This document shows, piece after piece, positions 7,736 through 15,713 of a stretch of 64,000 bases of DNA (positions are counted from its first letter, which is position 1; each line of letters opens with the position of its first letter). This stretch comes from JANNPJ01 sp035474375. GTDB taxonomy: Bacteria > Actinomycetota > Actinomycetes > Actinomycetales > Kineosporiaceae. Made by a program: the position numbers and the translations under genes. Where the stretch lies: NCBI GenBank assembly GCA_035474375.1, contig DATINJ010000244.1:1-64000 (forward strand). The letters are read 5' to 3'. A model generated the notes under the pieces. That model worked only from the letters and a program-made list of their open reading frames with translations, was not told the origin of the DNA and made no database searches.

Positions 7736-9354
7736 TCATCGAAGTTCAGCCGACCACCGTGCGGCATCAGGCAGGCGTGCCGATCCTGCTCAACGTTCAC
7801 ATCGAGAACGTGCGCAACGTCATCGCCGGGGTCTGTGTGCTGGTTCTGGGAGCCGATCCGGAGTGGGTCGACGTCACCGAGCCGGTGCTGTCGCTGTTTC
7901 CCGGCGAGGCCCGCACTATTGAGGTGAATCTGCTTCTACCGGAATATATTACGTCCGGACACCGGCAGGTCACCGTGCAGGTCACGGAGACCAACGAGCC
8001 GCGGGAGAGCGTTCTGGTTCCGGTCACCGTCGAGGTGCCCGAACGCGAGCGACTGCTGCTCAACCTGAAGCCGCCACTGGTGCAGGGCGGCAGCCGGGCC
8101 GGGTTCTCGCTGCGGGCGGAGAACCGGGGAAACACCGTCATCGACCGGCCAATGCAGGGCCGGGACGACGAGGCCCGGCTGCGTTTCTCGTTCGTCCCGG
8201 AGAGACTGGAACTCGCACCGGGCGAACGGTCCCGGATCGCGGTCAAAGTCGAGTCTCGGCGTCCATTCTGGGGAATCCCAACCCCGCGAATGCTCGCCGT
8301 CCATGCGGATTCCCGGACGCCGACCGAGCGGGAGGGGGGTGCCCCGCTGCCCGGATCCGGCGCCCACGCCGCGTTCCTGCAGCGACCCCGGCTGACCCGG
8401 GCCGCCCTGTCGCTGGCAGCGCTGCCGATCGTGCTGCTCGTCGTGGTGGGCACCGCCGTGCTGGTCATCGGTTCGGTCCTGAAGCATGACGAGACGGCAC
8501 TGGCCAACAAGGAATCCAGGTTGGTCGCGGTCAGCGATCCCGATTCGAAATCCCCGCCGACAGCAGCCTGTCCGTGCTCGGTGGCTGGACTGGTGGTGGT
8601 GGCGGCGGGCAGCGTGAAGCCGGCCAAGGGAACCGAAGTGTCGCTCTACCACCCGTTCGACCCGCTGACCCCGGTGCGGACGATGACCACCGGAGTCAAC
8701 GGCGACTGGCAGATGGACGACGCGATCGCCGGGGACTATCTCGTCCGGGTGACTGCCCGGCACCGGATCCCGACCTGGTATCCGGAGGCGGTGGACGCCG
8801 CACACGCCACCAAGATCACGATCACCGGCGGGGTAACCCATCTGCGACCGATGGTGATCGGCATCGCTCTGGGCTCGATCACCATCGCGTTGGACGTGGA
8901 CGACCCGTCGGACGTTCAAGTGACGGTTCAACTCGCGCCCGGCTCCGCCGTTCCCGGGGCGATCTTGGCCACTGCCGTCCAGACCGATATCCCGAACGTT
9001 TTCCAGGCCGAGAACCTTCCTACTCCAGGCCGTTTCGTCATCGTCGCAGAGAAGGATGGATACCTGATGGCCAGCATGCCGGTCGACCTGGCCCTCGGCC
9101 AGCAGCGGGACGTCGACACTCTGAGCCTGCTCCCGCGCCCGATCTCGGCGACCCCGACGCCGACCGTGACCGAGTCCGAGCCCGCCGGCACGCCACCGCC
9201 CAGCACCATGACCTCCTCCCCCACGCCGAAGCCGGCAACCTCGGCATCACCAAAACCCAAGCCCACATCGTCCCCGACCACCGATCCGACGACGGCGCCG
9301 CCGTCCACCCCGGCGTCCGTCCCGACAACCAGCGGCCCGGTGAGCACCCGATGA
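7732..9354 (+). CDS. Injection-system-associated single-span membrane protein (paralog 2)
   Basis: 540 residues, ATGA overlap with paralog 1. Same plan: N-terminal Ig-like sandwiches (LFPGEARTIEVNLLLPEYITSGHRQ; ENRGNTVIDRP), a basic segment (QRPRLTR), one transmembrane helix at about 222-250 (LPIVLLVVVGTAVLVIGSVL), then carboxypeptidase-regulatory-like beta domains (GSVKPAKGTEVSLYHP; TTGVNGDWQMDDAIAGDYLVRV; LPTPGRFVIVAEKDGY). It ends in about 75 residues rich in Pro/Thr/Ser, such as would span a cell wall. The N-terminal half is alignable by eye with paralog 1. No enzymatic motif seen. Predicted N-in, C-out. Confidence 0.85.
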   Translation: MIIEVQPTTVRHQAGVPILLNVHIENVRNVIAGVCVLVLGADPEWVDVTEPVLSLFPGEARTIEVNLLLPEYITSGHRQVTVQVTETNEPRESVLVPVTVEVPERERLLLNLKPPLVQGGSRAGFSLRAENRGNTVIDRPMQGRDDEARLRFSFVPERLELAPGERSRIAVKVESRRPFWGIPTPRMLAVHADSRTPTEREGGAPLPGSGAHAAFLQRPRLTRAALSLAALPIVLLVVVGTAVLVIGSVLKHDETALANKESRLVAVSDPDSKSPPTAACPCSVAGLVVVAAGSVKPAKGTEVSLYHPFDPLTPVRTMTTGVNGDWQMDDAIAGDYLVRVTARHRIPTWYPEAVDAAHATKITITGGVTHLRPMVIGIALGSITIALDVDDPSDVQVTVQLAPGSAVPGAILATAVQTDIPNVFQAENLPTPGRFVIVAEKDGYLMASMPVDLALGQQRDVDTLSLLPRPISATPTPTVTESEPAGTPPPSTMTSSPTPKPATSASPKPKPTSSPTTDPTTAPPSTPASVPTTSGPVSTR

Positions 9355-10295
9355 GCGCGACTGCCGATCTTTCCACCGACGCCGGCGACACCTCCGCGCA
9401 CGTGCTGTGGCCCGCGGATCCGCAGGAGGAGCCGGCCGGCCAGCTGCGGATCGATCTGGACGACGGGCACACCTGGTCCGGGTGCCCGGTGACGGTCGAG
9501 GCCCGGGTGACGATCTCCGGGCCGGACGACGTGCAGGCGGTGTTCCGGGTCCAGGGCCTGGAAGCGACCTGGTGCCCGCCGCCACAGGTGGTGAGCGTGT
9601 CCCCGACCGCGCCGACCCGGCTGTTCGTGGAACTGCGCCCTGCCGCGGGCACCCCGCCGGGACGCTACCTCTGGTCGCTGACCGCAGAGGTGGCGGGCCG
9701 GCCGATGCTGGCGACAACAGCCCAGTTACACGTGGCCCGGCCGAAACCGGCCGCACCACCGCCGCCACCGCGCTCCCGACGGCGGCCGATCATGGTGCTG
9801 GTCGTGCTCGTGACCGTGCTGCTCGCAACGCTGGCGGCGCTGACCATCTGGGCACCGTCGCGGGTGTTCTGGGGGCGCGACACCACCGCACCGAAACCCG
9901 CGCCCACGCCTAGCCAGGTCACTCCCACGGCCCGGCCGAGTACGGAGCATCCAGCCCTGACCGAAATGGTGCTGGTGAAGGGCACGGTGTCGGCAGAGCA
10001 GGGAAAGGACCCGGTGCTGATCACTGCGGTCCGGCTGAACCTCAACGATCTCACCGGGACCAAGCCGCGGCCGACGAGTCCGAGTGCGAGTGCGAGTCCC
10101 GAGGCGCCGGGCATCGAGAAGCACGTGCACGGCAAACACTGGTCGCTGTCCCTGCCTCCAGGCCTGTACGGGCTGACTTTCAGCAAACCCGGGCACGTGT
10201 CGGAATCGATCGTGGTCGCCACCGCCGTGTCCGGCACCGTGCCCCGACCGCACGTCCGCCTGGACCAGATCGCCCCCAACCCAACTGCGGGTTGA
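9351..10295 (+). CDS. Injection-system-associated single-span membrane protein (paralog 3, short)
   Basis: 314 residues from the ATG at 9351, overlapping the stop of paralog 2; the frame is open upstream but that part is antisense-like shadow of paralog 2. One Ig-like domain (about 25-125; LRPAAGTPPGRYLWSLTAEV), a proline-arginine stretch (APPPPPRSRRRP), one transmembrane helix at about 145-168 (IMVLVVLVTVLLATLAALTIW), then a C-terminal beta domain ending LSLPPGLYGLTFSKPGHVSESI. The strong arginine cluster just before the helix supports N-in, C-out. Last gene of the cap operon. Confidence 0.83.
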   Translation: MSATADLSTDAGDTSAHVLWPADPQEEPAGQLRIDLDDGHTWSGCPVTVEARVTISGPDDVQAVFRVQGLEATWCPPPQVVSVSPTAPTRLFVELRPAAGTPPGRYLWSLTAEVAGRPMLATTAQLHVARPKPAAPPPPPRSRRRPIMVLVVLVTVLLATLAALTIWAPSRVFWGRDTTAPKPAPTPSQVTPTARPSTEHPALTEMVLVKGTVSAEQGKDPVLITAVRLNLNDLTGTKPRPTSPSASASPEAPGIEKHVHGKHWSLSLPPGLYGLTFSKPGHVSESIVVATAVSGTVPRPHVRLDQIAPNPTAG

Positions 10296-10428
10296 GCCCC
10301 GGCCGGCAACGCGGCTAGCACGGCCGCCGAGGGACGCGGCCACCGCTCGAGGATCTTGGTTGTGTGGACCGATGCGGCGACTGGATAGGTTGACGCCATT
10401 GGTTCGCTGGGTCGGGAGGTGCGTTGAG

Positions 10429-11418
10429 GTGACCCGCCCGACCGCCCGCGTGCTGGCACTCTTGGAGTTGTTGCAGAGTGGCGGCCAGCGGACGGTCGGA
10501 AGTCTGGCTGAGCGGCTCGGCGTGGACGAGCGGACGGTGCGCCGGTACGTGGAACACCTGGCGGATCTCGGCATCCCGATCGAGACGCGGCGCGGCCGTC
10601 ATGGCGGGTATCGGCTGGCGCCGACGTACAAGTTGCCGCCGCTGATGCTCACCGACGATGAAGCGGTTGCGGTACTGCTCGGTCTGGAGGCCGGGCGTCG
10701 GGCGGGACTGCTGACCGGGCAGACAGCCGGCGCCGACAGCGCGTTGGCGAAGATCCGGCGGGTGCTGCCGGTGGGATTGACCGACCGATTGGCCAGTCTG
10801 TTGGCGACCGCGCGATACACGGCAGTGCCGCGGAGCGGTGTGGCAGCAGAGGTGGCGGTGCTGTTGACGCTCGCCGATGCAGCGATGCGGCGAAACACGG
10901 TCAGCATGGAATACACCTCGTGGGACGGCCGGGCCGGCCGGCGAACGGTGGATGGCTACGGACTGGTATTCCACAACGGCCGCTGGTACCTGACCGGGTT
11001 CGATCATCAGCGAACCGCGGTCCGCACCTTCCGGTTGGACCGCATCGCCGAGGCCGAGGCGACTGCGGACAGGTATGAGATGCCCGCCGATTTCGATCCG
11101 GCGGCCCGGGTGCTGTCCGGCATCGCGGCAGTGACGTGGGCGAACGAGGTGGTGGTGCTGCTGCACACCACGTTGGCGGAGGCGCAGCGTCAGGTCCCGC
11201 TCGCTCTCGGCCAGCTCACCGAGGTTCCTGGCGGGGTTCGGTTGCGGGCGCGGGTCAACCGACTCGACGGGATGGCCCGAACGCTTGCCGGATTCGGGTG
11301 GGACTTCACCGTCGAGCAGCCACCGGCGCTGCGCACTGAGGTCCGTGATCTGGCCGATCGGCTGCGCACGTCCGCGGAACGCGAGACCTCTTTAGCCGCT
11401 CCGGGAGGGCAAGATTAA
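10429..11418 (+). CDS. HTH (DeoR/HTH_11-type) WYL-domain transcriptional regulator
   Basis: 329 residues from the GTG at 10429, preceded by GGGAGG nine bases upstream; a longer in-frame start at 10360 has no such site. An N-terminal winged helix-turn-helix (LLELLQSGGQRTVGSLAERLGVDERTVRRYVEHL) is followed by a middle region with IETRRGRHGGYRL, a WYL domain (YGLVFHNGRWYLTGFDHQRTAVRTFRLDRI) and a C-terminal WCX-like extension. WYL proteins sense ligands, often nucleic-acid-derived or unknown. The gene ends 54 bases before an alpha/beta hydrolase gene, with an inverted repeat in the gap that could be its operator. It may regulate the hydrolase rather than the injection system. Confidence 0.92.
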   Translation: MTRPTARVLALLELLQSGGQRTVGSLAERLGVDERTVRRYVEHLADLGIPIETRRGRHGGYRLAPTYKLPPLMLTDDEAVAVLLGLEAGRRAGLLTGQTAGADSALAKIRRVLPVGLTDRLASLLATARYTAVPRSGVAAEVAVLLTLADAAMRRNTVSMEYTSWDGRAGRRTVDGYGLVFHNGRWYLTGFDHQRTAVRTFRLDRIAEAEATADRYEMPADFDPAARVLSGIAAVTWANEVVVLLHTTLAEAQRQVPLALGQLTEVPGGVRLRARVNRLDGMARTLAGFGWDFTVEQPPALRTEVRDLADRLRTSAERETSLAAPGGQD

Positions 11419-11427
11419 TTGCCTCAG

Positions 11428-11454
11428 AATACCGGGCGGATTCTGTCCGGTATT
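11428..11454. promoter_or_regulatory. Candidate operator: 8-bp inverted repeat upstream of the alpha/beta hydrolase
   Basis: Perfect arms AATACCGG (11428-11435) and CCGGTATT (11447-11454) are separated by 11 bp, giving about two helical turns between half-site centres. It lies in the 54-bp gap between the WYL regulator stop and the hydrolase ATG. Binding by the WYL regulator is an inference. Confidence 0.5.
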
Positions 11455-11472
11455 TGTTCTAGCGTTGTCCGC

Positions 11473-12207
11473 ATGACCACTTACGTACTGATCCCTGGTT
11501 TCTGGCTCGGCGGATGGGCCTGGGAGTCCGTCACGACCGCACTGCGCGCGCACGGCCATGACGTGTACCCGGTGGACCTCACCGGGATGGGAGAGCGAGC
11601 CCACCTGGCCACCGCACAAGTCAACCTCGATACCCACGTCACCGACGTGCTGACCCTGCTCCGCGACGAGGATCTGCACGATGTGGTCCTGGTCGGGCAC
11701 AGCTACGCCGGAGCAGTGGTCATCACCAGCGTCGCCGATCAAGCGGCGGACCGCATCGCCACCCTGGCATTCGTCGATACCGGACCGCTGCCCGACGGGA
11801 TGTCCCAGTCAGAGTTCGCCGAACCCGACGAGCAGCAGCGCAACGCCGACCTGGTCGCCACCTACGGTGATGGGTGGAAGCTTCCGCCGCCGCCCTGGGC
11901 GGACCTCGCCGCGGGCGTGCCGGATCTCGGCCCGGGTTCGCTGACCGCGCTGACCGAACGCTCCGCCCCGCAGCCATGGGCCACCGCCACCCAACCAGTG
12001 CGCCTCACCGGTGCCTGGGAGAAGCTGCCACGTCTGGGCATCCTCAGCAGTTTCAGCGAAGAGCAGGCCCGTGCCATGGCTGGTGTTGCACCGGCTTTCC
12101 GACACATGGACGGTGAGCAGTGGACGTACGTCGAACTGCCCACCTGGCATTGGCCGATGTTCACCCGCCCTACCGAGCTCGCCAACATCCTGCACCAGGC
12201 AGGCTGA
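11473..12207 (+). CDS. Alpha/beta-fold hydrolase
   Basis: 244 residues from the ATG at 11473. Alpha/beta hydrolase fold: VLIPGFWLGGWAWESV oxyanion strand-loop at the N-terminus, nucleophile elbow VLVGHSYAGAV (Ser in GHSYAG), and a C-terminal histidine in LPTWHWPMFTRP. The HGxG-like loop and short length resemble the esterase/salicylate-esterase-like group often found next to WYL or TetR regulators in actinobacteria. Substrate unknown. It converges on the minus-strand baseplate operon. Confidence 0.9.
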   Translation: MTTYVLIPGFWLGGWAWESVTTALRAHGHDVYPVDLTGMGERAHLATAQVNLDTHVTDVLTLLRDEDLHDVVLVGHSYAGAVVITSVADQAADRIATLAFVDTGPLPDGMSQSEFAEPDEQQRNADLVATYGDGWKLPPPPWADLAAGVPDLGPGSLTALTERSAPQPWATATQPVRLTGAWEKLPRLGILSSFSEEQARAMAGVAPAFRHMDGEQWTYVELPTWHWPMFTRPTELANILHQAG

Positions 12208-12264
12208 CGAGCTAACCGACGGCTCGCAGCACTGCCCGCGAATCACCGACAGTGCAGGCAACCG

Positions 12265-13167
12265 TTACAGCAGGGCGGCAGCGGCGCCCAGCGCAGCCAG
12301 GACCACGAGAATGGCCACGATCAGCGCGACCACCGGCCAGATCCGCGGCTCCACCCACTCCGACTCAGGGTTGCGCTGGATCGGGTCGGGCTCAGGTTTC
12401 GGCTCGGGGGTGCGGGCCGGGGTCTGCAGCGTCGACCCGCATCGCCAGCAGTCGGCGTCGTCGAGCCGGTTGTGTTCGGCGCAGACTCGGCAGCTGCGGA
12501 ACGGCTGCCCGGCCCGCCCGGCCGTGCCCGGTAGCCGCCGCACCGACCGGGACAGGCCCGATTCGGCGGGGGCGGGTTCGGTAACGTGCCGAGCTCGCTG
12601 CTTCGGGATACCGGGACCGACCTGCTCGACCACAGCGCCCTCGACCAGCAGGTGGACGGCGACCTGCACCGGCACCTCGGTACGGATCAGGTCCAGCACG
12701 TCGCTCGCCGCCACCTGATCGAGGCTGGGCAGTTCGACCTGGACCCAGGCCGGATCGCCGGTCGGGCTCTGACCGGCCGGATAGACCCCGCCGCCGTCGA
12801 TCACCCGGACCGGCCGACCGCCGCACAGTTCCTGAAGCATCAGTTCCAGGCTGGGTCGGGTGCCACGGCCGGCCAGGGCCCGAGCCTGGGCCTGGATCCA
12901 GGCCCGTTCCCGAGTGCCACCCGGAGCCTGCGCGGCTTCCCCGGGATTCGGGTACGCGTCGATCCAACTGCCCAGCCAGCGCACGAACGGGTCCGGGGTG
13001 ACGGTCAGATCGGTGGCCGCATCGATCGTGTCGACGGCGTCGACCAAGGTGTCGGCGACGTCCTCGAAGATCGACGTGAAGCGGACCAGGAAGTCGTCCT
13101 CAAGCATTCCGACCGGCAACTGGCCGACCAGCCAGTTCGGACTCCCCGCGCCGGCCTGCCGGCTCAC
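12265..13167 (-). CDS. gpI-like (Pvc12-like) baseplate protein with zinc ribbon and C-terminal transmembrane anchor
   Basis: 300 residues, start overlapping the stop of the baseplate J gene. Residues about 10-175 match tail protein I of contractile systems (LPVGMLEDDFLVRFTSIFEDVADTL, PDPFVRWLGSWID, GTRPSLELMLQELCGG). What follows is unusual: a CxxC-x10-CxxC zinc-ribbon-like motif (Cys226, 229, 240, 243), a Pro/Glu-rich linker, and a C-terminal hydrophobic helix at about 277-299 running to the last residue. This is a tail-anchor arrangement that would place the baseplate on the cytoplasmic membrane. Standard phage and released eCIS gpI proteins lack these additions. It is the last gene of the structural operon. 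Confidence 0.87.
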   Translation of the reverse strand: MSRQAGAGSPNWLVGQLPVGMLEDDFLVRFTSIFEDVADTLVDAVDTIDAATDLTVTPDPFVRWLGSWIDAYPNPGEAAQAPGGTRERAWIQAQARALAGRGTRPSLELMLQELCGGRPVRVIDGGGVYPAGQSPTGDPAWVQVELPSLDQVAASDVLDLIRTEVPVQVAVHLLVEGAVVEQVGPGIPKQRARHVTEPAPAESGLSRSVRRLPGTAGRAGQPFRSCRVCAEHNRLDDADCWRCGSTLQTPARTPEPKPEPDPIQRNPESEWVEPRIWPVVALIVAILVVLAALGAAAALL

Positions 13168-15107
13168 CGGGTCACCAGGGTGGGGGCGGCCGACAGGAAC
13201 AGGCTGTCCGGTTGCAGCGCAAGCACTTCCCGACCTTCGCCGATCCGCTCGCCCAGGCGCAGGTCGTACTCGTACAGCTGGACCTCCTCCACCGCCGCTA
13301 CCCCGTCGAGGCCTTCCAGCAGGTGCGCCACGGCGGCACCGGTCAGGTCACGGTCAAAGGGCCAGCCCGTACCCTGCGGGCCACCGTCCAGCGGGTCGAG
13401 CCAGGCGGTGACGGCGATCTCCGCCGCCTGACGCACCACCGCGACGTTCCGGCCCGCGTCGGTACGGATCACCGCCGCAACCGAAACCCCTTGAAAGTAC
13501 GGCGTGCTCTGCTCGACCCGGGTACCGACGACGCGGCGCGGCTCCAGCACGGCGGTGACGATGTCGACCAGGTCGGCATCGAGCGCCAGGTCGTCGAGAT
13601 CGCGCCGGCCCCGCAGCGGCGGAAGCCGGGGAACGATCAGCATCCGCACCGGCAGGCCGGGCGCGTCCGGCGGCACGCAACGAGCCCGGGCGATCCGCGG
13701 GCTGCTCTCCAAGGTGAGCCGCTCGTAGTCGGCAGCGGTCACCGCCCGCCGCCCGGTCCGCAGGCTCTGCGGACCTCTGATCTTGACTTCCTCGAGGGTC
13801 TCCGGGGCGGAACCGCCGGTCGCCGGCAACCGGTTCGTCACCGTTGCCACGTACGGCAGCGGGCTGCGCAGGGCAACCAGGGTGCGAGCGCCGACATTGC
13901 CGGCCGCCCCGCCACCGACCCGGTACGCCGTCACCGAGATCTGGGCGCCTTCGGGCGGGACCGCGCCGTAGCGGCGGACCTGCCCATCGGCCTGGCGGAT
14001 CGCCGGGCCGAACCGGATCTCGCCGGTGGTGGAAACCCACACGACATGCCGATCGTCCGGGCCGCTGGCGGCGAAGTCCTCGACCTCAGTCCAGGAGTGG
14101 ACGCCGTCCGTGCCGGTGACCACGACGTGCTCGCCGGGCCGACGCGCCGGAGTCGGCCAGCGCGCGGTGCGGAACGTTTGTCCCGGCTGCCCGTCGCTGC
14201 GGCCGATGACCTCGCCGGGCAACCGCTCAGCGTGTTCAGCCGCCACGGTTCCGCCCACCACGTCGACCGTCAACGCGGTCAGGTGCGGCGCACGGCGATA
14301 CTCCGGCCACCCCGGCTCGGGTTCGCGCAACACCGCCTGGACCCAGTAGGCCCGCTGGCCGGCGAAGGTGCCGGAGCCGTGGGTGCGCGGCATCAGCAGC
14401 ACGACCTCGCCGTCCCGGTTCAACCCACCGCTGGTGTCTCGGTGCACGGTCAGCGGATGCCACTCCTGGCCGGTCCAGGCCCGCCAGGTGAGCGGCGGAT
14501 TGCTGGGATCGATCCCGATCCCCTCGGCTTTGGCCGCCACCGTCAGCCGCACCGCGGCTCCGGCCAGGGAATCCTCGAAGCCGAGGTTCAGGGCATCACC
14601 AGGCGTGGCCGGCTCGGACCGGAAGCACGGCTGCGGGATCCCCGAGCGCAGGGCCTCGGTGAGGTCGCAGGCATTGTCCGGGTCACCGGCCACCGTGGTG
14701 AACAGGTGCGTCAGCCGGGGTGGCGTCATCGTCAGGTCGTCGATGGTGGTGAAGACGACGGCCGGTCCGGAGCCACCGGCCGTGGCGACCTGGCTACCGA
14801 CCGGCACCCGGACCTGGTGCGCGAGCGCCTCCGACAGCCAGAACGTCAGGTCGCACCCGGCGACCCCGGGCGGGAACGGCTCGATCCCGACCAGGTTGAG
14901 GAAGTGCAGGTAGAGCCGGTCGGGTACCTGGTTGAGCCGGAAGATCAACTGCTCGCTCATCCAGGCGAACAGCTCGATCAGCGCCACCCCGGGATCGTTG
15001 AGGTTGTGGTTGGTCCACTCCGGGCAATGCCGCGGGATGGCCCGTTTGGCCTGGTCGACGAAGTCCTGGAAGCTGCGGTCGTCCAGTGTCGGTGCGGGCA
15101 GTGGCAT
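13164..15107 (-). CDS. Baseplate J-like wedge protein (Pvc11-like)
   Basis: 647 residues. The start overlaps the last base of the gp25 stop and the stop overlaps the gpI-like start. N-terminal features are LDDRSFQDFVDQAKRAIPRHCPEWTNHNLNDPGVALIELFAWMSEQLIFRLNQ-like sequence, the signature of the putative baseplate assembly proteins of eCIS/T4-like systems. The middle and C-terminal parts carry GEIRFGPAI, YRVGGGAAGNVGA and KIRGPQSLRTGRRAVTAADYERL, diagnostic of baseplate J. It should form the wedge ring of the baseplate with gp25 and gpI. Length is moderately short for the family, which often has large inserted domains. Confidence 0.92.
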   Translation of the reverse strand: MPLPAPTLDDRSFQDFVDQAKRAIPRHCPEWTNHNLNDPGVALIELFAWMSEQLIFRLNQVPDRLYLHFLNLVGIEPFPPGVAGCDLTFWLSEALAHQVRVPVGSQVATAGGSGPAVVFTTIDDLTMTPPRLTHLFTTVAGDPDNACDLTEALRSGIPQPCFRSEPATPGDALNLGFEDSLAGAAVRLTVAAKAEGIGIDPSNPPLTWRAWTGQEWHPLTVHRDTSGGLNRDGEVVLLMPRTHGSGTFAGQRAYWVQAVLREPEPGWPEYRRAPHLTALTVDVVGGTVAAEHAERLPGEVIGRSDGQPGQTFRTARWPTPARRPGEHVVVTGTDGVHSWTEVEDFAASGPDDRHVVWVSTTGEIRFGPAIRQADGQVRRYGAVPPEGAQISVTAYRVGGGAAGNVGARTLVALRSPLPYVATVTNRLPATGGSAPETLEEVKIRGPQSLRTGRRAVTAADYERLTLESSPRIARARCVPPDAPGLPVRMLIVPRLPPLRGRRDLDDLALDADLVDIVTAVLEPRRVVGTRVEQSTPYFQGVSVAAVIRTDAGRNVAVVRQAAEIAVTAWLDPLDGGPQGTGWPFDRDLTGAAVAHLLEGLDGVAAVEEVQLYEYDLRLGERIGEGREVLALQPDSLFLSAAPTLVTR

Positions 15108-15694
15108 CAGTCGGCTTCCTGCGGGATGACGTAGAACGGGTGCACGAGGTTGCGCCGGTCGTTGGTGGCTCGGATCCGGTAGTCGATCGAGATCCGCACC
15201 AGACCCGAGACGTCGAGATCCTCCTGGACATTGACCGCCTCGACGTCAATCCGCGGTTCCCACTTGGTGAGCGCGTCCCGGACCGCCTGGGTCATCCGGC
15301 CGAGGGTGTTGGCGTTCACCGGTTCGAAGACGAGTTCGTGGATGCGGCAACCGAATTCCGGGCGCATCACGCGTTCACCCGGAGCGGTGATGAGCACCAT
15401 CCGCAGGGAGGAATCGAGCTCGTCCGGTCCGTTGGTCAACCGGATCGACCCGCTGTGGTCGACCTGCATCGGCCAGGCCAGACCGCGGCCGACGAAATCG
15501 ACCGCCTCCTTCACCGGCGCGATCACCGAGGCCGGGGCGCTGTCCCCGGGCACCGGGGCCGGCGGGCGCCGCTGCCCAGGCAGGGACCGCACCGCACCAT
15601 CCGCGGCGACGTCAACTGGGGGCATCTGGGTTCGACCGGTCACCGTCTCTTTCTCGTCCTCCGCCGGAGCATCTTGAGCGAGAGCGACCGGCAA
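15107..15694 (-). CDS. gp25/GPW-like baseplate protein (Pvc9-like)
   Basis: 195 residues if it starts at the TTG at 15694, just downstream of the spike stop; an ATG at 15625 would remove 23 residues. The C-terminal 130 residues form the gp25/lysozyme-like baseplate fold: GRGLAWPMQVDHSGSIRLTNG, then ITAPGERVMRPEFGCRIHELVFEP, typical of the family (EFGC..HELVF). The protein probably joins sheath to baseplate. The N-terminal 60 residues are Pro/Ala-rich and not part of the usual fold, so the start is uncertain. One base is shared with the next gene. Confidence 0.9.
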   Translation of the reverse strand: MPVALAQDAPAEDEKETVTGRTQMPPVDVAADGAVRSLPGQRRPPAPVPGDSAPASVIAPVKEAVDFVGRGLAWPMQVDHSGSIRLTNGPDELDSSLRMVLITAPGERVMRPEFGCRIHELVFEPVNANTLGRMTQAVRDALTKWEPRIDVEAVNVQEDLDVSGLVRISIDYRIRATNDRRNLVHPFYVIPQEAD

Positions 15695-15713
15695 TAGGGA
15701 TCTCTACCCACCG

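Noticed and set aside
12229..12255. Inverted repeat GCACTG/CAGTGC between the converging hydrolase and gpI genes
   Set aside because: Only a 6-bp stem with a 15-nt loop; too weak to call a terminator.
13212..15134. Long plus-strand open frame of about 640 codons
   Set aside because: It is exactly antisense to the baseplate J gene, whose protein has clear family motifs. The plus translation is Arg/Gly/His-rich without any motif; long antisense frames are normal in this base composition.
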